From the NCBI RefSeq assembly GCF_003945545.1, contig NZ_CP029617.1, forward strand, positions 3,731,001-3,795,000: 64,000 nucleotides of DNA. Direction: 5' to 3'. The notes beneath the pieces were generated by a model. It ran no database searches and was not told the DNA's origin. It saw nothing but the letters and a program-made list of their open reading frames with translations. This stretch comes from Streptomyces sp. WAC 01529 (GTDB lineage: Bacteria; Actinomycetota; Actinomycetes; Streptomycetales; Streptomycetaceae). The translations under genes were made by a program, and so were the position numbers. This document shows, piece after piece, positions 26,891-33,362 of this stretch (position 1 is its first letter; every line of letters begins with the position of its first letter).

Positions 26891-27001
26891 CTTTGGGGCG
26901 AGTGATCTTGGCCCCGTAAGCTTCCGGCGAGTCGGGCAGTCTGTGGACCTGCCCGTTAAAGCACGACGTTGGGGCCAAGATCTTAGAGGCTCGCCCCAAA
27001 G
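26891..27001. repeat. Nested inverted repeat
   Basis: The outer arms are 26891-26915 (CTTTGGGGCGAG, then GATCTTGGCCCC) and 26971-27001 (GGGGCCAAGATC, then CTCGCCCCAAAG). Two 12-bp blocks pair perfectly and are interrupted by 1 nt on the left and 7 nt on the right. An inner 7-bp stem CGGGCAG/CTGCCCG lies at 26933-26939 and 26949-26955. Such a fold could be an ncRNA, a replication or transfer site, or ends of a lost mobile unit. Confidence 0.75.
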
Positions 27002-27120
27002 TGGCTGCGTAAAGCCGTGGAGCCGACCGCCCCAGCCACGATGTCCCGGAGGTCAGTTGGCCGCCAGCTCTTGCCGCGCGGCCTGGTGGACCGGGCCGGA
27101 GCGGGGCGGAGACAGGAGCG

Positions 27121-27142
27121 GCGGCCCGGGGAGCCGGGCCGC
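27121..27142. terminator. GC-rich hairpin downstream of the 126-aa gene
   Basis: A 9-bp stem GCGGCCCGG (27121-27129) with CCGGGCCGC (27134-27142) and a 4-nt loop, 50 bp past the stop of the leftward HATPase-unknown operon. It is probably its terminator. Confidence 0.55.
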
Positions 27143-27191
27143 GCGCGGGGAGCGGAGCGAGCCGCCTTGAACCAGTAGAGAAAGTTGTAAC

Positions 27192-27572
27192 TCAGTCCGA
27201 TTGGTGGGGCTTGAAGTCGTGTGCACAGGCTGGAAGTTCGGCTACCTGGCGGTGGGCGAGGGGTAGGAAGACGACTGGTCGTATCGTCCAGGTGATTCGG
27301 GTGTCGGCGTGCGTCACGGAGACTCTGCACGGCTCCATGCGCAAGAGCGCTCTGCGGGTCTGGACCCGGCTCGCGTACAGCCATCCCCAGGCTTCGTCCG
27401 AAGCGTCGGCGTCCAGGGCCGGTGAGATGGTGCGGAGTGCGATCGCTACCCACCTGTCGGCCTGCGGTGCCGAGTAGGCGTCGAACGACGCTCGTAGATA
27501 GGGCCCGCCTTCGTAGCCCGTGACCGGTTCCGTCCAGCACTCGCACCAGTAGCCGCGCCGCGGCTCGCTCAT
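27192..27572 (-). CDS. Hypothetical protein coupled to the HATPase gene
   Basis: 126 aa from ATG 27572, whose ATGA overlaps the HATPase stop by 4 bp; an alternative ATG lies at 27578. It has a Cys near the start (YWCECW) and mixed alpha/beta text with WRVAIAL-type and ITWTIRPVVFLPL strands. I recognise only that this unknown commonly follows such HATPase genes in Streptomyces elements. Its function is unknown. Confidence 0.6.
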   Translation of the reverse strand: MSEPRRGYWCECWTEPVTGYEGGPYLRASFDAYSAPQADRWVAIALRTISPALDADASDEAWGWLYASRVQTRRALLRMEPCRVSVTHADTRITWTIRPVVFLPLAHRQVAELPACAHDFKPHQSD

Positions 27573-28000
27573 CCGCATGGTTGCGCCCCTCGGCCGGCAT
27601 CGGTGAAGAGCTCCGCGGTCACCGTGTGGCCCTTGTCGCTGTCGCGGACGACGACCCGGTGTGCGATCGCGCTGACCATGCCCAGCCCTCTGCCGTGTTC
27701 CGCATCCGCGTCCTTGTGCTCGACCTTCGGGGCGGTTCCGGTGCCTCCGTTGTCCGTGACCGAGAGGGCGACCATCTGCGGTGATACCTCGACGGCCAGA
27801 GAGAAGCTGCCCGACTGGCGACCGCTGGCCGTATGCAGGATTGCGTTCGCGCTCAGCTCGCTCACGATCAGTTCGGCGTCGTCCGCCAGGGGCGAGTCAC
27901 GAAGGATGTCGCGCGTCCAGCGTCGGGCCCGGCTGACCTCTTCAGGGAAACCTGGGCAAGTGAGGCCCCAGACTCGGATAGTGCTCGTATACTCGTGCAT
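27569..28000 (-). CDS. RsbW-like ATP-binding (HATPase) regulatory protein
   Basis: 143 aa of a single histidine-kinase-type ATPase domain. The N-box is VSELSANAILHT, G1 is VTDNGGTG and G2 is HGRGLGMVSAIA. There is no dimerisation or His-phosphotransfer domain, so it resembles anti-sigma-factor kinases (RsbW/SpoIIAB) common in Streptomyces. It starts at ATG 28000 with GAAGGA upstream. Its partner is not in the window. Confidence 0.85.
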   Translation of the reverse strand: MHEYTSTIRVWGLTCPGFPEEVSRARRWTRDILRDSPLADDAELIVSELSANAILHTASGRQSGSFSLAVEVSPQMVALSVTDNGGTGTAPKVEHKDADAEHGRGLGMVSAIAHRVVVRDSDKGHTVTAELFTDAGRGAQPCG

Positions 28001-28046
28001 ACAAGTTCCTTCGTGCTGGTAGGCCGCCCTGTGCAGCGGGTTCGAG

Positions 28047-28478
28047 CTAGACGAGTTTGACGCCGTCGTGGGCGCGGATGGCTGGCGGGGACGTGGCGTC
28101 GAGTGCGTCCAGGACGCGGATCGCGTATGCCTCGTCGGCGAGTTCGGTGACTTCTTCGCGGGTGGCCCAGCGCAGAGCTCGGGTCTCGTCGCCGGTGGTG
28201 GGCGTGCCGTCGGCGGCCTCGCAGCGGAAGACCATGGAGACGATCAGGCCCGTCATGTTCTTGTAGATGCCGGTGAGGGTCGCGGGAAGTGCGATCTTGA
28301 TGCCGGTTTCTTCGAGAACTTCGCGCTGCAAAGCCTCGGGGATGGTTTCCTCGCGTTCGAGGATGCCGCCCGGGGGTTCCCAATGGCCGTTGTCGCGGCG
28401 CTTGATCAGAAGGGCCCGGTCCTGGTCGTCGACGATGACTCCGGCGACGCTCACGGAGTGCGGACGGTCAGCGCTCAC
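28047..28478 (-). CDS. NUDIX hydrolase (Pra-like)
   Basis: 143 aa from GTG 28478, preceded by GAGGGAG; a TTG further up also opens the frame. The Nudix box GGILEREETIPEALQREVLEE is split here; it has the Gly, Glu and REXXEE residues needed for diphosphate hydrolysis. In pSAM2-type elements a NUDIX protein (Pra) sits beside the GntR repressor and activates replication and transfer. The divergent GntR neighbour supports that parallel, but the target molecule is unknown. Confidence 0.85.
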   Translation of the reverse strand: MSADRPHSVSVAGVIVDDQDRALLIKRRDNGHWEPPGGILEREETIPEALQREVLEETGIKIALPATLTGIYKNMTGLIVSMVFRCEAADGTPTTGDETRALRWATREEVTELADEAYAIRVLDALDATSPPAIRAHDGVKLV

Positions 28479-28550
28479 GTTCCTCGGCTCCCTCAACACC
28501 CTCTCGGATGACTAGGCTCACACCGTAGCAACGGCACTCGCCCACTTGTC

Positions 28551-28560
28551 TAGATATCTA
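28551..28560. promoter_or_regulatory. Palindromic operator in front of the GntR gene
   Basis: TAGATATCTA is a perfect 10-bp palindrome, preceded by CTTGTC and directly abutting the AAGGAG ribosome-binding site. Its position would let a dimeric repressor block initiation of its own gene, and possibly of the divergent NUDIX gene. Confidence 0.55.
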
Positions 28561-28571
28561 AAGGAGTACGC

Positions 28572-29360
28572 GTGACCGCACTCCCGAGCTCGCTCGGTGC
28601 TGTCGATCCCACGAGCGACCGTGCGGTCTTCCGGCAGATCGCCGACCAGCTGCGCGAGGCCATCGACCGCGGGCGCTTCGCGGAGGGCGAGAAGCTGCCT
28701 TCCGAGGCCGAACTCGTCGAGCACTACGGGGTTTCCCGGATGACCGTGCGCAACTCCTTCTCTATGCTCCAGGGCGAGGGCCTGGTCCGCGCCGAGCACG
28801 GCAAAGGTGTTTTCGTGCGGACACGGCCGCCCGTGCGGCGACTCGCTTCCGACCGCTTCGCCCGTCGCCACCGCGAGCAGGGCAAGTCCGCGTTCCTCGT
28901 CGAGGCCGATGCCGCCGGCGGTTATCCGCAGGTGGACAGCCTGGAGGTCAAGGAGGAGAAGGCCACGCGGGACATTTCCACCCGGCTCGGCGGCTCCGTG
29001 CGGCGGGTGCTCGTCCGTCGGCGCCGGTACCTGCTCGACGGGCGGCCCGTCGAGTTCGCCACCTCCTACCTGCCGCTCGACATCGCACGCGGTACGCGGA
29101 TCGCCGAACCCAACCCCGGCCCCGGCGGCATCTACGCCCGCCTCGAGGAACTCGGCCACCGCCTTGACCACTTCGACGAGGAGATCCGAGCCCGGATGCC
29201 CACCCCCACCGAGGTCAAGACGCTCCAGCTCGCCTCCGGCGTGCCGGTCATCCACCTCATCCGGACCGCGTACGACACCGAGAAGCGGGCCGTCGAAGTC
29301 TGCGACACCGTCATGGCCGCCGACGCCTACGTCCTGTCCTACCGACTTCCGGCCACCTGA
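28572..29360 (+). CDS. GntR/UTRA-family transcriptional regulator (KorSA-like)
   Basis: 262 aa from GTG 28572. The winged helix (RAVFRQIADQLREAI, then KLPSEAELVEHYGVSRMTVRN) is a GntR N-terminus. A UTRA ligand-binding domain follows (about 95-255, ending VMAADAYVLSYRLP). GntR repressors next to a NUDIX gene are the KorSA-Pra regulatory pair of actinomycete integrative elements. It probably represses element genes that are now missing. It is followed by a strong terminator and att copy 2. Confidence 0.88.
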   Translation: MTALPSSLGAVDPTSDRAVFRQIADQLREAIDRGRFAEGEKLPSEAELVEHYGVSRMTVRNSFSMLQGEGLVRAEHGKGVFVRTRPPVRRLASDRFARRHREQGKSAFLVEADAAGGYPQVDSLEVKEEKATRDISTRLGGSVRRVLVRRRRYLLDGRPVEFATSYLPLDIARGTRIAEPNPGPGGIYARLEELGHRLDHFDEEIRARMPTPTEVKTLQLASGVPVIHLIRTAYDTEKRAVEVCDTVMAADAYVLSYRLPAT

Positions 29361-29391
29361 CCGAGTGCGAGTGATACGCCCAGGACGGCGT

Positions 29392-29429
29392 AGGCCCCCT
29401 GCCCGTGGTGAACCACGGGCAGGGGGCCT
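29392..29429. terminator. Terminator at the right end of element A
   Basis: A perfect 18-bp stem, 29392-29409 with 29412-29429, and a 2-nt loop. It follows the GntR gene and lies 28 bp left of att core copy 2. Before element B arrived it would also have served gpmA, which then ended at this core. Confidence 0.92.
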
Positions 29430-29457
29430 CTGCAGCTCGCGGTGGGGCTGCTTCCGC

Positions 29458-29476
29458 TTACTTCTTCTTGCCCTGG
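29458..29476. repeat. att core copy 2 (copy of gpmA 3' end)
   Basis: Identical 19-bp TTACTTCTTCTTGCCCTGG, in the same orientation as at 23930 and 33344. It is the junction between the two stacked elements. Copies 1 and 2 also share the next two bases (GT), unlike the gpmA copy. Confidence 0.85.
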
Positions 29477-29722
29477 GTCTGGCGGGCCCGTTTCCCGCCC
29501 CTGGTCAGCGGGCCGCGCACCTCACCTGACCTGCCGTCGAGCCGTCGTTGTCGGTCGTTGGTGGTCGTCGTCGGTCGGCCTCGGAGGGCCCAGAGAGAGC
29601 CCAGGGAGGACCCGACGATGTCGCCTCGGGCATCACTCACGAAGAGGAGCAGCCTTCACCCGGCTTGCGGGCGCAGCTCTCCCTTCGCCCGCAGTTCCGC
29701 GTCATCACCGGCCCCTCTGTCG

Positions 29723-30196
29723 TCAATAGTTGCGATCCACGGCGAGGCCATGCTTGTCGTCCGTCTCTCCGTGGATCGTCACGAAGACTGCCGGCGGCTC
29801 GTCGTCGTCGCTCCGGGCCGTCTCTTCCAGAAGAGTCAGCAATTGCTCGGCCGCGTTCAGCTCGAACCACTCGCTGGCACCTGTGGCGACGGTTAACCAC
29901 CCATCAGCAGTGGGCAGACCGAGAACGAAGACCTCTAGGACGAACTGTCCACCTGCGTTGTCGTCAGCTTCGCGCACGCGGGCGCTCACGATGTCCTCTC
30001 CTCGCACCCACGTGCTGGCTGCTGAGCATCGCGTGTCCAACCAGACGCGCGGCCTCTGGGCCATGAATGCGCCCTGGAGCACTGCGTATGTCACGGCCGC
30101 GAGACCCTCTCCAACTGCGTCTGTCAACTGGCCGTCGCCTGTCCGGTTCGCGGCACGCTTGGCCTGCGCTGCAGCTTTCTTCTCCCACTCCGACAC
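29723..30196 (-). CDS. Hypothetical protein in element B
   Basis: 157 aa from GTG 30196, preceded by GGAGGGG. The basic N-terminus (EKKAAAQAKRAANR) is followed by a helical region and then beta-rich text (VLEVFVLGLPTADGWLTVATGASEWFEL). No signal or membrane segment is seen. The family is unrecognised. It is divergent from the nuclease operon and could be its regulator, an immunity partner or an unrelated cargo gene. Confidence 0.6.
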   Translation of the reverse strand: MSEWEKKAAAQAKRAANRTGDGQLTDAVGEGLAAVTYAVLQGAFMAQRPRVWLDTRCSAASTWVRGEDIVSARVREADDNAGGQFVLEVFVLGLPTADGWLTVATGASEWFELNAAEQLLTLLEETARSDDDEPPAVFVTIHGETDDKHGLAVDRNY

Positions 30197-30492
30197 GAAT
30201 CGTCCCCTCCGCTGTGTGTCTGTCGGTCCTGCTCTCCCCACCACCGCGACCGACACACCTGTCGGGGGCAGCGATTCAATAGAGACCCGGTACCACGGGC
30301 GGTTTGCAAAGGCGTGCACTGCAAGCCCCAAGAAGCGCCTCTGGCCTGCCCTTTGACCCTCCTGCGGGAGCACACCCCCTTCGTGCTGGCCGCAGTTTGG
30401 CCGCCACCGGGCTCCATACTCCGCGTAGTTGACCGCTCTTGGAGCGTGACGAACCCCTGTCATGGGGGGCAGCTGACACGTATGGTCACCAC
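30197..30492. other. Divergent intergenic region in element B
   Basis: About 295 bp between the unknown 157-aa gene and the nuclease unit. It should contain both promoters. No clear operator palindrome is seen. Confidence 0.4.
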
Positions 30493-31095
30493 ATGCCGGG
30501 AGAAGATCTGCATGAGATCGGCGCCGACGGTGCCAGACGCGCGAAGGAGTGGCTGGAAGCCACCACGCGCGTCAAGGCCTCTTGGACCAACACGGACGCC
30601 AAGTGGAGCCGCCGCATGACATTCCAATGGCCGAAAGGAAAGCAGACCCAGTTCTCTCTAGATCTCGGCGGGCTGCTCTGCGGCGGTGAATTCGACAACG
30701 ATATCTTCATGGCAGAATGCAAGAAATATTCGTCGCCGGGAGATCAGGGAACCCACTACCTCAGTTACCTTGCTAAATGCTATGTAATCGCGAGCAACCC
30801 GCAGTGTTTCGTTGACCACTTCATGTGGATCACATGGTGTCCATTCAATGTACAAGACTGGAACAAACTTCTTTCCAAGGAGTGGATAGAAAAAGCACTA
30901 CACAAGCACAGCTCCGACGTTTTCGGCGACATTCCACCAGAGGAAGTCCAGTCACACATTGACAACGAACTTGTGGGATGGGTAGCCGACCGCCTATGGA
31001 TGATCGTACTGTCTGACAAGCAAGAGCAACTCGTCATAACCCGCGAACATCGCGCACTTATTCAGAAGAATGAAGTACTGGAGGGGGTCCGGTGA
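30493..31095 (+). CDS. PD-(D/E)XK-like nuclease, first gene of a two-gene unit
   Basis: 200 aa from ATG 30493. The opening HEIGADGARRAKEWLEAT resembles the helix that begins many restriction-endonuclease-like folds. The core has D57 (FSLDLGG) and E75-C76-K77 (FMAECKKYS), a D...ExK arrangement, followed by a helix TNYLSYLAKC-like segment. I infer a DNA- or RNA-cutting enzyme of the Mrr/NERD-like group; no exact family was recognised. The stop overlaps the GTG start of the next gene by 4 bp, so the two products are probably made in fixed ratio. Base use is AT-rich compared with the core. Confidence 0.55.
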   Translation: MPGEDLHEIGADGARRAKEWLEATTRVKASWTNTDAKWSRRMTFQWPKGKQTQFSLDLGGLLCGGEFDNDIFMAECKKYSSPGDQGTHYLSYLAKCYVIASNPQCFVDHFMWITWCPFNVQDWNKLLSKEWIEKALHKHSSDVFGDIPPEEVQSHIDNELVGWVADRLWMIVLSDKQEQLVITREHRALIQKNEVLEGVR

Positions 31096-32585
31096 CCGTG
31101 ACTGACTTTTCCAGTGCACTGCATGCGGCATTCGAGGCCCCGGATCCGCGTGAAGCAGTCAACCGGATCAAAAACGTCGTTGCCCATGAACTCGCGCAGA
31201 CGGATACTCGCGCAACGGTCAAGAAGACTGACTTCTTTAACCATAGCTTCGCCCCAGACCTCGTACTCTCATGGCCAAATGAACGTGAACGTTTCGTTTT
31301 TCTGAAGTCTGACACACGCCCTGCGGTGCTCCGCGATGACGTCGAGACAATTCGCAAGCACGACCCGATCGTATTCGCTCTGGACCCTGTGAATGATAAC
31401 CCACTGGGTATGGATGAACGGGGAGACTCGTCACGCGACGACGATACGCTTCTCGCAGATTCGCGTGGAATGGAAGTCTTGATTCAAAGCCGCTACAACG
31501 AACCGGTCGTGGGGCTCGCTTCGAGCGCGGTTCTTCAAGGAGGTCGAGGTCTCCTAACCGAGAGGGAAGCGGAGGCAATGGCTTCCAGCGTCGCGGCTGG
31601 TTTCAACGGCGCACAGAGGTTGGACTCAGGAGCGACGGCCGCCGCAGTTGCTCAGATTTCCGGTCACTTCGATAGGCGCCGGACATCAAGACTTCTTCGC
31701 TTCCTCGGTGCTGTGTGGGTGGGCTCAGGCGGAATGGCCTCCAATTTCCCTGGCGAGCAGGACATGGCAGGAGACCTCGATGGCACCGCGCTCGAATTCC
31801 TCATGGAACTACCGCCAATTGACGACTTCGAGTTTTGGCGCAGGATCGGCCGCCCTCTAACGCTCGAATCCATCTCCCGGCTGCACCTGGAAGACGATTC
31901 GGAAAACTTGCAATTTCTCGTTGGCAGTAACCTTGACGTGCTGCATGCGCGCGCCTGCCGAATCATCGAGCATCAGCAAGAGCTGGGGGAAGAAGAGAAC
32001 ACAGACTTCCGTTGGAAACTTGAAAGAGAGATGCTGTGCCTTCGCGGCCCTCGGTCAACTACCTATTTCGCAGGCAAGGTCGATGAGCTGAGGGTTGCAG
32101 CCCAAGAAGGGGACGGGATCTCGCTTCAAGAACTGCTGCGCCGATCAGAGGCACGCAGGATTCCGATCAGTGAACTTGAACTAGCAACTCCCACTCGCAC
32201 CGTCTCTTATGCCACAGTCAATCGAGACGACGTTTCTCACGACGAAGAACTCCTAAAGCTCTCAAAAACCTTCAGCTCCACCGCATACGTACAGACAGCG
32301 GTCGCTTCGCTTTTTGGCTCTCGCCCCTTGGTTTGCGACTTCCCTAGCCGAACAGGAAAGGGAAGGACCGCAGCAAAGTTCCCGCTGGGAACATTCGCTC
32401 CGGTCGCACTGAGCCTGCTCACTTCATTGACGAGTGAAGAACGTTCGTCCCTCGACCACGTGACCCGGCACTACAGTGAAGAGCAAAGGCAGCCGGCTCT
32501 TTTCGAGGTTAATGAGATCAATGTCGCCCAATCAGCGTCTGAAATTGCGTATGGAGTCGCCGCGAGAAACGAAATCGAACCTTGA
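31092..32585 (+). CDS. Unknown 497-aa protein, second gene of the nuclease unit
   Basis: 497 aa from GTG 31092, with GGAGGGGG upstream inside the first gene. Near residues 48-72 it shows FFNHSFAPDLVLSW then FVFLKSD. This looks like a PD-(D/E)XK core in which the Glu is replaced by Phe (F70-L-K72), so the domain may be inactive and used for nucleic-acid or partner binding. The rest is helical with no Walker, helicase or membrane motif that I can see. It has no family name known to me. It presumably works with the upstream nuclease in recognition or control. Confidence 0.6.
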   Translation: MTVTDFSSALHAAFEAPDPREAVNRIKNVVAHELAQTDTRATVKKTDFFNHSFAPDLVLSWPNERERFVFLKSDTRPAVLRDDVETIRKHDPIVFALDPVNDNPLGMDERGDSSRDDDTLLADSRGMEVLIQSRYNEPVVGLASSAVLQGGRGLLTEREAEAMASSVAAGFNGAQRLDSGATAAAVAQISGHFDRRRTSRLLRFLGAVWVGSGGMASNFPGEQDMAGDLDGTALEFLMELPPIDDFEFWRRIGRPLTLESISRLHLEDDSENLQFLVGSNLDVLHARACRIIEHQQELGEEENTDFRWKLEREMLCLRGPRSTTYFAGKVDELRVAAQEGDGISLQELLRRSEARRIPISELELATPTRTVSYATVNRDDVSHDEELLKLSKTFSSTAYVQTAVASLFGSRPLVCDFPSRTGKGRTAAKFPLGTFAPVALSLLTSLTSEERSSLDHVTRHYSEEQRQPALFEVNEINVAQSASEIAYGVAARNEIEP

Positions 32586-32587
32586 TC

Positions 32588-33159
32588 TGACCAAGCTGCG
32601 AATGGAAGCCGTGCGGGCGCTGGCGTATGGTCCGTAAATCCATGATCTGCGGGTCGTGCGGGTCGCTGTGCAGGCCACCCGGAGACCCGTGGTCCGCCAT
32701 TCACAGCGGTACCTTCCCGGACCGTACGGACGTACGTGAAGCCCTGAGTGAGGTAGTACCGCTCGGGCGACTCGTTTGTCGTCCACGCGTCCAGTCGGAG
32801 CCACCGACCACCCGCCCAGTGCGCGCGGTCACCCCCCCAATCGAGCAGCCGACCACCAAGGTTCTGCCCGGCGACTCGCGGGCGACGGTGAGCTTGTTGA
32901 CGAACGTCGCCGGTTCGGTCAGTTCCTCGTCAGTCCACAGACCGTCTTCGGCGTCCGGGGTGAGCGTGATGGTGCCAGCGGTGGTGTGCCCGTCGCGAAG
33001 CATGAACACCGTGCCCACCTCGATCGTGGCCAGTAGCTTGTCTGCCGGGTACGGGCGGCTCCACTGGTCGGAGCCAAGGCCGCGTAGCTAAGCTGCGGCC
33101 TCCTCACGGAAGGCCAGCAACTTGGCTACGTCGTGCGGCTCTGCGGGGGTGATAATCAC
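32588..33159 (-). pseudogene. GNAT N-acetyltransferase pseudogene
   Basis: From GTG 33159 the frame reads MIITPAEPHDVAKLLAFREEAAA, then meets TAG (33088-33090) where relatives have Trp, and resumes LRGLGSDQW. Near 32866 one C is missing, shifting the frame; the rest (NLGGRLLDWGGDRAHW; NGGPRVSGW) continues in another frame to FAAWSDQ next to the 497-aa gene. This GNAT type is frequent in Streptomyces mobile elements. The two lesions make it non-functional unless recoded. Its GTG overlaps by 4 bp the stop of a leftward fragment ending ...IGDLAARSENT, so it once sat in an operon. Confidence 0.85.
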
Positions 33160-33262
33160 GTGTTTTCGCTCCGGGCGGCAAGGTCGCCGATCTCGCGGGC
33201 TAGAGCATCAAGGCCGTGAGCGAGTACCTCGGGCACTCCGCCCGCCGCAGGACCCGCTGCGC
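33156..33262 (-). pseudogene. Fragment of a gene upstream of the GNAT pseudogene
   Basis: The minus strand encodes a C-terminal fragment LDALAREIGDLAARSENT, whose TGA overlaps the GNAT start (GTGA). This is operon-like, and such GNAT genes often follow a helix-turn-helix gene. The fragment has no start and runs into the gpmA terminator region. On the plus strand the same DNA reads SIKAVSEYLGHS (33204-33239) after an in-frame TAG, which matches the tyrosine-integrase motif near its catalytic His. One of these readings must be chance; I cannot settle which. Confidence 0.4.
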
Positions 33263-33293
33263 TGAGGTCCCACAGAGGGCCCAGGGCGTGAAA

Positions 33294-33332
33294 ATGCCCC
33301 TGAGTCGCGCCGTATGCGCAGCTCAGGGGCAT
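33294..33332. terminator. gpmA terminator supplied by element B
   Basis: An 11-bp stem ATGCCCCTGAG (33294-33304) with CTCAGGGGCAT (33322-33332), with an inner GCGC/GCGC pairing. It lies 11 bp past the gpmA stop, on the element B side of the att core. Confidence 0.85.
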
Positions 33333-33343
33333 GATCGTAAAAC

Positions 33344-33362
33344 TTACTTCTTCTTGCCCTGG
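33344..33362. repeat. att core copy 3 (native gpmA 3' end)
   Basis: The complement of the codons for the last residues of GpmA, QGKKK and stop. Identical copies at 23930 and 29458 show that integration here duplicates this core and keeps the gpmA coding sequence intact. Confidence 0.88.

Larger units (their letters stand above)
26721..27191. other. Long structured non-coding region in element A
   Basis: About 470 bp without a credible gene. It holds the nested inverted repeat at 26891-27001 and a GC-rich hairpin at 27121-27142. It separates the AT-rich defence cargo from the high-GC regulatory module, so it may be an old recombination junction. Confidence 0.5.
23930..29457. mobile_element. 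Element A: integrative-element remnant in gpmA 3' end (about 5.5 kb)
   Basis: Bounded by the 19-bp gpmA-derived repeat at both ends. It contains a small unknown gene, the CSD-Shedu nuclease fusion, the HEPN-like gene, a structured non-coding region, and a regulatory module (unknown gene, HATPase, NUDIX, GntR) characteristic of actinomycete integrative and conjugative elements. No integrase, excisionase, replication or FtsK-like transfer gene is visible, so it is a degraded or non-autonomous element. Cargo at 24.85-26.75 kb is clearly AT-richer than the flanks. Confidence 0.7.
29361..29722. other. Gene-free boundary region between elements A and B
   Basis: About 360 bp with the GntR terminator, att copy 2, and a GT-rich left end of element B including GAGGGCCCAGAGAGAGCCCAGG at 29584 (possible integrase arm sites). 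I see no gene. Confidence 0.6.
29458..33362. mobile_element. Element B: integrative-element remnant adjoining gpmA (about 3.9 kb)
   Basis: Runs from att copy 2 to att copy 3 in gpmA. It holds an unknown gene, the two-gene nuclease/unknown unit, a GNAT pseudogene and a possible trace of an integrase 3' end. The left ends of elements A and B share GT-rich stretches and GGCCCAGRGA repeats, so the two are related. No intact mobility gene remains. Confidence 0.7.

Noticed and set aside
32627..33091. A 154-aa plus-strand frame opposite the GNAT pseudogene
   Set aside because: No motifs and no ribosome-binding site; the minus-strand GNAT family text explains the sequence.
23930..33362. A CRISPR array in the island
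   Set aside because: No regularly spaced direct repeats of about 28-37 bp with unique spacers were seen; the repeats present are att cores and single inverted repeats.
33344..33362. A tRNA gene as the att site
   Set aside because: The core is the coding 3' end of gpmA (QGKKK stop), not a tRNA; the only tRNA in the window is at 6869-6945.
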